Shown piece after piece: positions 17,119 to 26,034 of a stretch of DNA of 64,000 nucleotides. The notes beneath the pieces were generated by a model. The model saw only the letters and a list, made by a program, of their open reading frames with translations. It was not told the origin of the DNA and did not search any database. Each line of letters begins with the position of its first letter. Within the stretch, counting starts at the first letter, position 1. The position numbers were made by a program, and so were the translations under genes. Source of the DNA: Mariniphaga anaerophila (GTDB lineage Bacteria > Bacteroidota > Bacteroidia > Bacteroidales > Prolixibacteraceae); NCBI RefSeq assembly GCF_900129025.1, contig NZ_FQUM01000002.1, positions 186,001 through 250,000 on the forward strand, in the 5' to 3' direction.

Positions 17119-18342
17119 TTAGTTGCTGTATACTGCGCCGCTTCTTTCAATTCCCAACTCCAGCCCGCGAAGCTCAGCCATTCCGCGAAGGAGTCCGATG
17201 GCGGAGTAGCCGGGATTGGTTTTTTTCTTCAGGTCGTCGAGAATGGTGTGCCCGTGGTCGGCGCGCATCGGGATTTTGTGGTCGGGGCGGTAGACACTTT
17301 GCCTTTTTTTCTGCTCTTTTAAAATAGCCAGCATTACTTTGTACATGTCCACATCTCCGCGCAAGTGGCCGGCTTCATGAAAACCGTTGTATTCGTCGCG
17401 CTGGGTGCTGCGAAGGTGGGCAAAATTCAGTTTTGCACCGTGCCTGATGACAATCCCTTCCAGGTCGTTGTCGGGCCTTACGCCCAAAGAACCTGTACAA
17501 AGTGTAAAACCGTTGTAAATGCTGTCGTAAATATTCAAAATGAACTCGATATCTTTTTCAGTACTGACAACCCGCGGCAACCCAAAAAGCGAAAACGGCG
17601 GATCGTCGGGATGAATGGCCAGTTTTACGCCGCTCTCTTCGGCCACCGGAGCTACTTTTTTTAGGAAGTACTCCAGGTTGGTGCGGTACTGTTTGTCGTC
17701 TATGTATTTGTATTCGTCCAGTTTTTGCTGAAACTGTTTCAGTGTCCACGACTCTTCAGAACCCGGCAGACCTGCAAGAATGGTGTGTTCAATTTCGTAC
17801 CGTTGTTCGCTGCTCATGGCTTCGAACCTGTGCTCTGCTTTTTTCAGCAGCTGGGCGTCGTAAGTCAGTTCCGCACCTTTCCGGCGCAGGATGAACACGT
17901 CGAATGCGATAAAATCAATCATATCAAAGGCCAGTGCACGTGCCCCGTCTTCCAGCTTAAGGTTCAGGTTGGTACGGGTCCAGTCGACCACCGGCATGAA
18001 GTTGTAACACAATACCGGAATTCCGGCTTTTCCCATGTTACGTACACTTTCAATATAATTTTCGATGTATTCGTCGCGTGAAGGCTTGCCTTGTTTGATG
18101 TCTTCGTGAACGGGAATGCTTTCAACTACCGACCAGGTAAGGCCGCGGGGCTTTGGCACCGGTTGATTGTCATCCCACTCGATGAATCGTTTTCGTTCTT
18201 CAATAGTTTTTAAATCCCATACTTTTCCGTTGGGAATTTCGTGTAACGCAGTAACAATGCCCGTTGCGCCGGCCTGCCTGATGTCTTGCAGGGTAACCGG
18301 GTCGGTGGGACCATACCATCTCCATGTTTGTTCCAGTGACAT
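17119..18342 (-). CDS. uxuA: D-mannonate dehydratase
   Basis: 407 residues beginning EQTWRWYGPTDPVTLQDIRQ, the highly conserved UxuA N-terminus. Further UxuA features are LTWSVVESIPVHEDIK, LCYNFMPVVDWTRT, the metal-site region KLAIHPDDPPFSLFGLPRVV, CTGSLGVRPDND and DHGHTI. The enzyme is a metal-dependent TIM-barrel that removes water from D-mannonate to give 2-keto-3-deoxy-D-gluconate in glucuronate breakdown. Upstream, a stem-loop in the 96-bp gap separates it from the Gfo/Idh gene, so part of its expression may come from its own start site. Confidence 0.96.
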   Translation of the reverse strand: MSLEQTWRWYGPTDPVTLQDIRQAGATGIVTALHEIPNGKVWDLKTIEERKRFIEWDDNQPVPKPRGLTWSVVESIPVHEDIKQGKPSRDEYIENYIESVRNMGKAGIPVLCYNFMPVVDWTRTNLNLKLEDGARALAFDMIDFIAFDVFILRRKGAELTYDAQLLKKAEHRFEAMSSEQRYEIEHTILAGLPGSEESWTLKQFQQKLDEYKYIDDKQYRTNLEYFLKKVAPVAEESGVKLAIHPDDPPFSLFGLPRVVSTEKDIEFILNIYDSIYNGFTLCTGSLGVRPDNDLEGIVIRHGAKLNFAHLRSTQRDEYNGFHEAGHLRGDVDMYKVMLAILKEQKKRQSVYRPDHKIPMRADHGHTILDDLKKKTNPGYSAIGLLRGMAELRGLELGIERSGAVYSN

Positions 18343-18403
18343 TTTTTCTATTTTGAGTTAATAATCACAATTTCGTTTGCGTTCACGGTTGCGGTCTGAA
18401 AAG

Positions 18404-18429
18404 AAGGGGAATTTGAAACCATTCCCCTT
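18404..18429 (-). terminator. Stem-loop between the Tat Gfo/Idh gene and uxuA
   Basis: AAGGGGAAT (18404-18412) and ATTCCCCTT (18421-18429) form a perfect 9-bp stem with an 8-nt loop. Read leftward it is followed by a short pyrimidine run (cttctttt is on the loop-proximal side of the opposite strand). It may attenuate read-through from the upstream genes into uxuA. Confidence 0.55.
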
Positions 18430-18438
18430 TCGTTTCTT

Positions 18439-19839
18439 TTAAACTCCTCTTGTAGGGTGAGGAACAATATCTGTTAGTTCTTCAATTTTTACCGGACGTT
18501 TTTCTTCAATGGACTTTCTTGCTGCGATACCGATGAGGCACGACATGGCTCCGTCGCGGGTGCCGGCCGAGTGTTTGTACGGATCAGCCATGTTCGGGTC
18601 GCGGAATATTTTATCCTGTAACCGCGAGTCGCCTCCTCCGTGTCCTCCGCGCGCTGCTTCCACTTTTAGAATATCATAGTCGCGGTCGAAATTTTTCATC
18701 ATAAAAATTTCATCGTACCGGGTTGCATCGCCACCACTCTGGTTCATTTCAGCAGCGTGGAGTTGCGCCTGGTTGATTTTTTCCTGCCTGCGCCATGGTA
18801 TGTCTTCCCACGATTCGATGCGCCCTTCTTTTCCGTTAAAAGCAATGCGCCAGCCTTCGTATGGCGAGTATGTTGTAAGCGAATAGTTTACAATTACGTT
18901 GTTGGCATATCTGATTTGTGCCGACATTTTATCGTAAATGTCAACCTCTTCTCTCCACAGGCAATTGTCGCGAATATACCCGTCGTATTTTTCGTTTTTC
19001 ACATACAAATCCATCGAATGCTTGTCCTTGGTAATATCCCAGAAATAGTCGCATTTGTCGGTGTAAGCACAGTTGCGGCAGTTGGCGCCCCTGAATTTGT
19101 TGTTTTTTCCGTAGTGTTCCAGAGCACCGTAGGCAACAACTTCCACAGGGTCAGAATCGATAAGCCAGTTCAGCAAATCGAAGTGATGCGTGGCTTTGTG
19201 CACCCAAAGAGTGCCGCCTTTGTCGCGTTCGCCGTGCCAGCGCCGGAAATAAGAAGCACCGTGATACACGTTCAGATACCAGTGGAAATCAACCGAAGTG
19301 ATTTCTCCAAACGGCTTTTTAACCAACTGCTCTTTAATGGCAGTGGGAAGCGTGGCGTAGCGGTAATTAAACCCGACCGTACATTTTTTGCCGGTGCGTT
19401 TTTCCGCGTCCAGAATGGCCTGGCATTTTACTTCGTCGGTGGTCATTGGCTTTTCGGTGAGAACGTCTGCTCCCAGCTCCATCGCCCTGATAATGTACTC
19501 GTGATGTGTGGCATCTACCGTTGTTACAATCACCATGTCGGGTTTGGCTTCATCCATCATTTTGTCGAAGTCGGTGTAAACCGGGCACTTCACATCCATG
19601 TACGATTTTGCCAGCTCCAGTCTTCCTGGATTGATGTCGCAAAGGGCTACAAATTCAACAATGTCGCTGTAGTTGTCTACCACCCGTTTTCCCCAGAATC
19701 CTATTCCTCTGACTCCGGTTCCCACCATTGCCAGCCTTTTTTTCTTTTGGCCGGCAACAGCAGCGCCTACCGGACTGGAAAGTAAAGATGCTCCGGCAGC
19801 TACACCGGCAGTCGTTGTAAGAAAGTCTCTTCGTTTCAT
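18439..19839 (-). CDS. Gfo/Idh/MocA oxidoreductase with Tat-type signal
   Basis: 466 residues. The N-terminus MKRRDFLTTTAGVAAGASLL is a twin-arginine signal, so export or membrane attachment is likely. It is followed by the Rossmann motif AMVGTGVRGIGFWGKRV, the EKP segment DVLTEKPMTTDEVKC, and HKATHHFDLLNWL with the usual His. An insertion at about 250-265 carries four cysteines (ANCRNCAYTDKCDYFWDI) that might bind a metal or cluster. Such Tat-linked members are common in Bacteroidota sugar loci. The substrate is unknown. It lies 39 bp downstream of the SDR gene and is probably in the LacI-led operon. Confidence 0.85.
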   Translation of the reverse strand: MKRRDFLTTTAGVAAGASLLSSPVGAAVAGQKKKRLAMVGTGVRGIGFWGKRVVDNYSDIVEFVALCDINPGRLELAKSYMDVKCPVYTDFDKMMDEAKPDMVIVTTVDATHHEYIIRAMELGADVLTEKPMTTDEVKCQAILDAEKRTGKKCTVGFNYRYATLPTAIKEQLVKKPFGEITSVDFHWYLNVYHGASYFRRWHGERDKGGTLWVHKATHHFDLLNWLIDSDPVEVVAYGALEHYGKNNKFRGANCRNCAYTDKCDYFWDITKDKHSMDLYVKNEKYDGYIRDNCLWREEVDIYDKMSAQIRYANNVIVNYSLTTYSPYEGWRIAFNGKEGRIESWEDIPWRRQEKINQAQLHAAEMNQSGGDATRYDEIFMMKNFDRDYDILKVEAARGGHGGGDSRLQDKIFRDPNMADPYKHSAGTRDGAMSCLIGIAARKSIEEKRPVKIEELTDIVPHPTRGV

Positions 19840-19877
19840 CGTATTTTAGTTTTTAGTTTTAAGTTGCAGTTTTTGGA

Positions 19878-20732
19878 TCACACGCCGCCGTAAGCGCTGT
19901 AGCCTCCGTCAACCGGAATTACAATTCCTGTAATAAAGTTTGAAATATCAGACAGAAGGAAAAGTGTAGCACCCTGCAGATCTTCGGGCTCGCCAAATTT
20001 TCCCATGGGCGTATTGTCCACAATTTTCTGGCCGCGGGGTGAGAAATTTCCGGTTTTTTCGTCCATTACCAGGAAGCGATTCTGGTGGGTGATGAAAAAT
20101 CCGGGGGCAATTGCATTTACCCTGATACCGACTTTTGCCAGGTGAACAGAAAGCCATTCCGTAAAATTGTTGACGGAAGATTTGGCTGCAGAATATGCCG
20201 GAATTTTAGTTAACGGTTTGTACGAATTCATGGAAGAAATATTCAGTACAACCCCTTTTTTGTTCTTTAACATATCCTGTGTGAAAACCATTGTGGGGAG
20301 CACGGTTCCTTTAAAGTTGAGTGCAAAAACCTTGTCGAAACCTTCCATCTGCAATCCGTAAAATGTGTCGGCCAGGTTGTCGAGGTCACTTTCCTGCATT
20401 TGCTCAACTTTTGTGGTAGCCTGCGGGCTGTTTCCGCCTGCACCGTTCACCAGAATTTCGATGTCACCAAGCTTCTGGTTAATTTCTTTTTTTGCCTGCT
20501 CCAACGATGCTTTGTCGAGTACGTTGGCAGCAATTCCTACTACCTGAGCACCGGTTTCGCCGGAAATTTCAGCGGCTACTTTATCGGCCACTTCTTTGTT
20601 AATATCGGCAATGGCAATCTTCATTCCCACCGACGCCATAGAGCGTACCATAGCGCTGCCCAAAACTCCGGCACCGCCTGTAATAACACAGACTTTACCT
20701 TTTAAATCGTCAAATGACATTGGCTTCATCAT
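19878..20732 (-). CDS. SDR family D-mannonate oxidoreductase (fructuronate reductase-like)
   Basis: 284 residues of the short-chain dehydrogenase family. The cofactor motif is TGGAGVLGSAM, the NAG motif is VNGAGGNSPQ, and the active site is S in NISSMNSY with Y-S-A-A-K. The C-terminal VIPVDGGYSAYGGV matches the YjmF/UxuB-like group in Bacteroidota, which interconverts D-fructuronate and D-mannonate. It would supply mannonate to UxuA two genes downstream. Its start ATGATG overlaps the lacI stop (TGA at 20731-20729), indicating translational coupling; the Met at 20732 or 20729 could be used. Confidence 0.87.
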   Translation of the reverse strand: MMKPMSFDDLKGKVCVITGGAGVLGSAMVRSMASVGMKIAIADINKEVADKVAAEISGETGAQVVGIAANVLDKASLEQAKKEINQKLGDIEILVNGAGGNSPQATTKVEQMQESDLDNLADTFYGLQMEGFDKVFALNFKGTVLPTMVFTQDMLKNKKGVVLNISSMNSYKPLTKIPAYSAAKSSVNNFTEWLSVHLAKVGIRVNAIAPGFFITHQNRFLVMDEKTGNFSPRGQKIVDNTPMGKFGEPEDLQGATLFLLSDISNFITGIVIPVDGGYSAYGGV

Positions 20733-21802
20733 ATTTCTTTTTTAAATTCTTTATAATAATCAACGTTTTCTTTTGTTACAATATCAATGGATGTGTACTG
20801 CTTTGCGGCAGTATTTCTTTTCTGAACCACGTACCTGAATATTTTATCGATGGCGCTGTAACCCTGTTCTTCGGGGCGCTGGCAAATTAAAAACTGAACG
20901 ATGTCCTTTTTCAGGTAGGCAACATTTTCTTTTAACAGGTCGTGCCCAATTACTTTCAATCCGAATAAATTGTGCTTTTCGATAAGCCGGCCTACATTAA
21001 AAACCTTTGAGTTGGTGGCGAAAATTCCTTTTATGTTTTTATCACGAATGATTTTTGCTACCCTGTCCATCCATTTTTCGTCTGATGTATCGGGCACTTC
21101 GGTGGTAAAAAGCTGGTGAATTTCGCGTTTGTTTTTGTGGTACCAATCGTAAAATCCTTTTTCGCGCTGCACCAGGTGGTTCTGGTTATCCATTTCTTTG
21201 GCAAAATGAATAACAAGTATATTTCCTTCGGGAAGAATAAGATCGAGCAACTTGCCTGAAACCAGGCCGCTTTGATAGGAGTTTTGCCCAATGTATCCCA
21301 GTTGCCCTTCATCTTTAATTTCTGAATCGATGAAAACAAACGGGATATCCAGCTCCTTCAGGTTGTTGATGAATTCAACCGATTCCTTTTTAAAGAAAGG
21401 GGCAAACACCACTCCGTCGGGTTTCAGCTCGATAATTTTCCGGGAATTTTCGACAAAACACTTTGGATCGGTCTGGCTAAAGGTAAATGGCTGAACCTGG
21501 ATTCCGTACTGACGAAGTTCAGAAACCCTCCTTTTTACGCCGATTACCGGCCTTGTCCAGTAGCCGTCGGGCGAAGGGGGTTCGGGAAGCAGGGTTGCAA
21601 ACAGTGCCGATTTTTTAGAGGCCAGTGTACTGGCTAAAATATTTGGGTGATAGTTTAAATCTTTTACGATTTGTAAAATCTTCTTTTTGGTTGTTTCAGC
21701 TACTTCACCCCGGTTGTGCAACACGCGGTCAACCGTCCCGATGGATACTTTTGCTTTTTCTGCTATATCCTTAATCCGTATTTGTTTATTGTTTTCTATA
21801 AT
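20729..21802 (-). CDS. LacI family transcriptional regulator, non-canonical start codon
   Basis: The frame encodes a complete LacI helix-turn-helix (QIRIKDIAEKAKVSIGTVDR, then VLHNRGEVAE) and a periplasmic-binding-protein-like ligand domain. No ATG, GTG or TTG lies between the in-frame TAA at about 21809-21811 and the helix-turn-helix: the codons are AAT CAG GCT ATT ATA GAA AAC. Related proteins start just before E-N, so ATT (21802-21800) or ATA (21799-21797) would be the initiator. The first TTG (21724) would delete the DNA-binding domain. It heads the uxu cluster and probably represses it, with a uronate or KDG-like inducer. Confidence 0.82.
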   Translation of the reverse strand: MIENNKQIRIKDIAEKAKVSIGTVDRVLHNRGEVAETTKKKILQIVKDLNYHPNILASTLASKKSALFATLLPEPPSPDGYWTRPVIGVKRRVSELRQYGIQVQPFTFSQTDPKCFVENSRKIIELKPDGVVFAPFFKKESVEFINNLKELDIPFVFIDSEIKDEGQLGYIGQNSYQSGLVSGKLLDLILPEGNILVIHFAKEMDNQNHLVQREKGFYDWYHKNKREIHQLFTTEVPDTSDEKWMDRVAKIIRDKNIKGIFATNSKVFNVGRLIEKHNLFGLKVIGHDLLKENVAYLKKDIVQFLICQRPEEQGYSAIDKIFRYVVQKRNTAAKQYTSIDIVTKENVDYYKEFKKEI

Positions 21803-21869
21803 AGCCTGATTTTAAATAGGTTTATAATAAATTCAATACTAAATAAATACAAAGCTAAAGAAAAAAATT

Positions 21870-21897
21870 AAATTTTCGTGTTCGTACACGGAAATTT
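21870..21897. promoter_or_regulatory. LacI-type operator upstream of the uxu cluster
   Basis: AAATTTTCGTGTT-CG-TACACGGAAATTT is an inverted repeat with 11 of 13 matched positions centred on CG, the usual geometry of LacI-family operators. It lies about 70 bp upstream of lacI. Binding by the adjacent regulator, and hence autoregulation of the whole cluster, is inferred from position and symmetry. Confidence 0.6.
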
Positions 21898-21941
21898 TAT
21901 GCAAAACGCTCAGTGTTGTGTTTGGGGGCGTATGTTTATTT

Positions 21942-22754
21942 TTATTCGGGCTTAATGTCGAGCAATTCGGGTTGCCTTGCCAGTTTGCGGATGTACCTGA
22001 ATAGTTTTCCTCCATGTGAGCCGTCGACCACTCTGTGGTCGATTGTTGCGGACAGGTTTAAAATTTTACGAATTACAATTTCGTCGTTGACCACCACCGG
22101 TTTTTTATAAACTTTTCCCATAATAAGTACGATGGATACGTTGGAGGAGGGGAGTAGTGCGCCAAACCCGCTGTCGAGCCCCAGCGTGCCTATGTTGGAA
22201 ATAACATAAGAGCCAAAGCTGTCGGACGAGAGATTAACCCATGGGAATGAAATTCCCCAGTCGATGGTTACCACTTTGTATATATTGAATAACCAGGAAC
22301 GAAAAGGCCACGGCACTGATGACAACATGTGCTTGGATTGCATTGCACTGTTTTCTTTTCCCGATCTCGACTCGTTTATTTTTTTTGTGATGCTTTCCGT
22401 TAATTCAGCAACAGTAAGCCGGTCGGCATCCGGGATTCTTACCGAGCCCATTTCTCCTCCCTTCAGGAGTACGCTCACCATGGCATCTACGCTTTTTCTG
22501 CCTACCACTTTTCCGCGCCGTATGTATGCGTTTAGTTCGGGAACTTCTTCGCTAAAAGCCCTGCCCACAATAAGTGTCATCAGGTGAGTGAGGGTGGTTT
22601 TTATGCCCGCTTTTCGTTTTTTTGCAACAAAGTTTTCCAGCTCTGTAACATCTACTTCTACTGAACCATAAATTTTGGAATCGCGTGGTTTGCGGTAAAT
22701 TGATGAGGCGACCTTACGCCAGTCTGTATTGAATTCTATGGATGAATTGTCCAT
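21942..22754 (-). CDS. Stand-alone 2-oxoacid dehydrogenase E2-type acyltransferase domain
   Basis: 270 residues that correspond only to the catalytic domain of dihydrolipoamide acyltransferases: DWRKVASSIYRKPRD at the start, SYVISNIGTLGLDSGFGALL in the middle, and the catalytic H240-R-V-V-D244-G near the C-terminus. The lipoyl and E3-binding domains of true E2 subunits are absent, and the chloramphenicol-acetyltransferase-like fold is otherwise complete. No E1 or E3 gene is nearby. It may act on a free acyl-CoA substrate or be recruited to another complex. Its function is unknown. Confidence 0.8.
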   Translation of the reverse strand: MDNSSIEFNTDWRKVASSIYRKPRDSKIYGSVEVDVTELENFVAKKRKAGIKTTLTHLMTLIVGRAFSEEVPELNAYIRRGKVVGRKSVDAMVSVLLKGGEMGSVRIPDADRLTVAELTESITKKINESRSGKENSAMQSKHMLSSVPWPFRSWLFNIYKVVTIDWGISFPWVNLSSDSFGSYVISNIGTLGLDSGFGALLPSSNVSIVLIMGKVYKKPVVVNDEIVIRKILNLSATIDHRVVDGSHGGKLFRYIRKLARQPELLDIKPE

Positions 22755-23087
22755 TATTTTGGGTATTATTTTTTGAGTTTTTGTTCTTAAAGAATTGTGA
22801 GCAAAAGTAATTTTTTTTGACGAAACATGCCATTTTGGTTGGCAGAAGGTGCGGATAATAGGGAGGCCCCGGAAATGTTAGCGCGTGTGTTTGTACAAAA
22901 AGGATTTTACGCCAGCGGGGAACTTTGTGTCGTATTTTTGCAAAAAGAGGCTGAACCATTACGGACAGCCTCTTTGCTTATTCTGTGTTCTTTTTATCGT
23001 CTGTTTAATACAATCGCTTTTTTGTGTAATAGAGAATTGTCGGTTGTATCTTTTTTATGAATTTATTTCCCAGACCTATCCGAATCA
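22755..23087. other. Non-coding region between the E2-like gene and the M16 peptidase
   Basis: 333 bp between two leftward genes. It holds the terminator at 22944-22975 and, nearer the E2-like gene, presumably that gene's promoter. Overlapping ORFs of 70-84 codons here have no family likeness and clash with the terminator. Confidence 0.5.
22944..22975 (-). terminator. Rho-independent terminator of the M16 peptidase gene
   Basis: Arms AAAGAGGCTG (22944-22953) and CAGCCTCTTT (22966-22975) make a perfect 10-bp stem with a 12-nt loop. On the reverse strand the stem is followed by a T-run (tctttttg), about 110 bp beyond the peptidase stop. Confidence 0.8.
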
Positions 23088-25979
23088 TTATTCTGCGCTG
23101 AACAGTTGTTTTGCGTTTACTCGCCTTATTTTACCGTGATTTTGCTCAATCTGTTTGGTATCTATTAATTTACGGTCGCCGGTAATGATAATGGTTATCG
23201 GTTTGTCTTTAATTTTTTGTTCGTAAAAGTTTTGGATCTGCTCAAAAGTGAGGTTGTTTATTTTTTCCATATTCACTTTGGCCGGATCATCGGTGTACCC
23301 GAGTTTTTCCCAATCGGCAAAACGCTGACTTTTTAACCTGAAAGTTGGCTTAGTTGTCAAGGCGCTCTGTTTCAGGTAAGTTTTGATGTTGTCAATGCGT
23401 TCCGGATGTAGTGGCATTTTTTTTAGCAATTCCATGTAAAGGTCAACAGCATCGGCAACCTTGTCGGGTTGCGTGCCTACGTATCCGAGGAAGTAGGTGT
23501 TTTTATTTTGAACCGGCGGCGTTGAAACATACCCAACTGCAGTATAAGCCATTGAGTTGTTTTCGCGAATTTCATTCATTACCAATCCGTTGAATCCTCC
23601 GCTGAAGTATTGGTTAAATGCGTCTATCTCTACTTCGTCGGCAATGTTGTAATCGAAACCTTCTACATAGAAATAAATTTTTGCCTGCTGCACATCAGAA
23701 TTAGGAAGGAAATAGATTGTCTGTTTATCATACTTTACCCGGTCTTGAATAACAGGCGATTCACTGTCTTTTACTCCCTCTTTTAGTGGCAGGTTTGCCT
23801 TTAGTACTTCTGTAATTTCTGCTGCCGGCCGTTTCCCTACATAGTGGATATCCAGCGTGTAGTCTGTTGCCCTGATTATTTCGCCGGTGAGTTCACTTAT
23901 CGTCAGATAGAACACCTCTTCCAGCGTTAAACGATCAATGTAATCCGATTCTTTTTCGTACAATGCATATTCCAGCAAAGCGTTACCAAGTATGTCAGCA
24001 CTTTTTGCTTCAAACATCAGACGGCTGGATATTTCGTTCCCGGCCACCCGGTTTAACTGTTTTTCATCAAGTTTTGGCATTAATGTCTGACGGGTCATCA
24101 ATTGACAAATTTCCTCTAAATTAGACTCCAGTCCCAACAGGTTGATGTAGAAATAATCGTCGGTAACCCGGTATGTGCACGTGGCATTTAGTTTACTGAA
24201 TTCGCGGCGCACGGATTGAGCATCCATGTCGGGCATAATTCCGGCAGAGTTCATCAAACTGGTAGCGTATTTGAGCTTGGGCATTTTTTTCGTTCCCACG
24301 CCATATTTCAACGTAACGGAGAAATAGTCGTTCATGGGGTTTTCCGAACAATGGAGTTTTACCTTGTCGTACAAATTCACGGTTTTTACGTCCGCGAAGT
24401 CATTATAAATTTCAGGTACCGGTTTTACAGGAATTGCTTTCAGGTATTCTGCATAAGCAGATGTTTTTCCCTTGGGCTGTTCAATAGGTTTAATATCCGG
24501 TTTTTTCAGCTTGTTTTTCTTCGGAGTTCCTACTTCAATGGAAACAGTAAGGTGCCCTGCGTCGATATATTTTTTTGCAATTTGCTGGATATCTGCTTTT
24601 GTAATGGCTTTAATTTTTTCGGGCATTTTGGTGAAGTAATCCAACGGCAGGTTGTAGATAAACATCATCCTCAACATTGCAACTTTGCTGGTCGGGTTCT
24701 CCATAGTCAATTCGTAATTTCTCAGTTCTGCATTTTTAACCGATTCAATCAACCAGTCTTCAATATCGCCGGCTTTCAGCTTATTTACCTGTTCCATTAC
24801 TATTTTTTCGGTGGCTTTGTCCGAATCGTATCTTCTCTGGTTGGCATCATAATATGGTACCGCCTGAATAAGGAAACGCCCCTGGTCGCGCCGCGAATCG
24901 ACAGATGCACCAGCGTACTGAACATCGCCATCGAGTGTCACTTTATCGAGCAATCCGGTATTCATGGAGTTGGATAACAGGCTTGCGCAGAAGTCGAGGA
25001 GGAGTTCATCCTGATGTCCCACCGGTACTCCTTTATATCCCCAAATTACAGAAGGCGAATAGCCCAGTTTTGCTTTATGGGTCGGATTTCCCGAAAAATC
25101 TGTTTCGGGATAGGAGGGACGTTCGGGTATCTCTTTTGTTTCCAGCCGGCCAAATTTCTCTTCAATCAGTGGCTTTGCACTTTCTGCATCAAAATTACCT
25201 ACCAGTATCAATGCCATGTTTGATGGAACATACCAGGTGTTGTAGAATTCGATGAGTTTACTTAACCGCGGATTTTTCAGGTCGTCGGATGTGCCAATGA
25301 TATCGCGTTCGTAAGGATGGCCCTTGTATAAATTGGAAAATAAAAACTGGCTGATGTGCGTGTTGTTATTGTCCTGGTACATGTTATACTCTTCGAAAAC
25401 ATTTTCCAACTCAGCCTGGAAAGAGCGGAAAATGGGGTTGATCATGCGTTCAGAGTACAAATCGAGCCATTTCTCCAATTGAAAAGTTGGGAAGTTGTTG
25501 TAGTAAAAAGTCATGTCGTAAGAAGTTCCGGCATTCAGGCCTTCGCCTCCCATTCCTTCCACCAGGTTTGAAAATTCGCTGGTATTGGCATATTGAGCTG
25601 CCAGCAGCGATTCTTCGTTTATTTTTGTTTCCAACTCAACGCGAACAGCCGGATCGGTAGCTTCAGCATATTCGTCGTAAAGTTTAATTATCTGGTCGTA
25701 ATGTGGTTTTTCTTTTTCCCAGTCTAATGCGCCGATTTTATGAGTTCCTTTAAACAACACATGTTCCAGGTAGTGAGCCAGCCCGGTATATTCTGCGGGT
25801 TCGTCTATTGACCCGGCACGCACTGCCACAACGCCTGTTACATCCGGTTGGTTGGAGTCCGGCCATAAATAAACCGTTAACCCGTTATCCAACTTATAGG
25901 TTTTAAACTCTTGTGAAAAAAGGCTGTTTGAGAACAGGCAAAACAGAGAAAATAAAAAGAGAACAGTTGTTTTTTTCAT
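23088..25979 (-). CDS. M16 family zinc peptidase, two-domain, exported
   Basis: 963 residues with an N-terminal signal peptide (TTVLFLFSLFCLFSNSLFSQ). The inverted zinc motif HXXEH is H69-Y-L-E72-H73 in GLAHYLEHVLFKGTHK. The second half repeats the fold without the motif (ISSRLMFEAKSADILGN, then the region NGLVMNEIRENNSMAY). Full-length pitrilysin-type M16 enzymes of this size form a chamber that degrades peptides. The signal suggests a periplasmic or outer-membrane location. It is a single transcription unit with its own terminator. Confidence 0.92.
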   Translation of the reverse strand: MKKTTVLFLFSLFCLFSNSLFSQEFKTYKLDNGLTVYLWPDSNQPDVTGVVAVRAGSIDEPAEYTGLAHYLEHVLFKGTHKIGALDWEKEKPHYDQIIKLYDEYAEATDPAVRVELETKINEESLLAAQYANTSEFSNLVEGMGGEGLNAGTSYDMTFYYNNFPTFQLEKWLDLYSERMINPIFRSFQAELENVFEEYNMYQDNNNTHISQFLFSNLYKGHPYERDIIGTSDDLKNPRLSKLIEFYNTWYVPSNMALILVGNFDAESAKPLIEEKFGRLETKEIPERPSYPETDFSGNPTHKAKLGYSPSVIWGYKGVPVGHQDELLLDFCASLLSNSMNTGLLDKVTLDGDVQYAGASVDSRRDQGRFLIQAVPYYDANQRRYDSDKATEKIVMEQVNKLKAGDIEDWLIESVKNAELRNYELTMENPTSKVAMLRMMFIYNLPLDYFTKMPEKIKAITKADIQQIAKKYIDAGHLTVSIEVGTPKKNKLKKPDIKPIEQPKGKTSAYAEYLKAIPVKPVPEIYNDFADVKTVNLYDKVKLHCSENPMNDYFSVTLKYGVGTKKMPKLKYATSLMNSAGIMPDMDAQSVRREFSKLNATCTYRVTDDYFYINLLGLESNLEEICQLMTRQTLMPKLDEKQLNRVAGNEISSRLMFEAKSADILGNALLEYALYEKESDYIDRLTLEEVFYLTISELTGEIIRATDYTLDIHYVGKRPAAEITEVLKANLPLKEGVKDSESPVIQDRVKYDKQTIYFLPNSDVQQAKIYFYVEGFDYNIADEVEIDAFNQYFSGGFNGLVMNEIRENNSMAYTAVGYVSTPPVQNKNTYFLGYVGTQPDKVADAVDLYMELLKKMPLHPERIDNIKTYLKQSALTTKPTFRLKSQRFADWEKLGYTDDPAKVNMEKINNLTFEQIQNFYEQKIKDKPITIIITGDRKLIDTKQIEQNHGKIRRVNAKQLFSAE

Positions 25980-26034
25980 TTCTAATTTTTTAAAAATTAG
26001 TGGATACTCAATAAAAATAATTACATGTTAAGAT

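Noticed and set aside
18757-19785. 342-codon forward ORF opposite the Tat Gfo/Idh gene
   Set aside because: It is the antisense shadow of a well-supported gene and has no family likeness.
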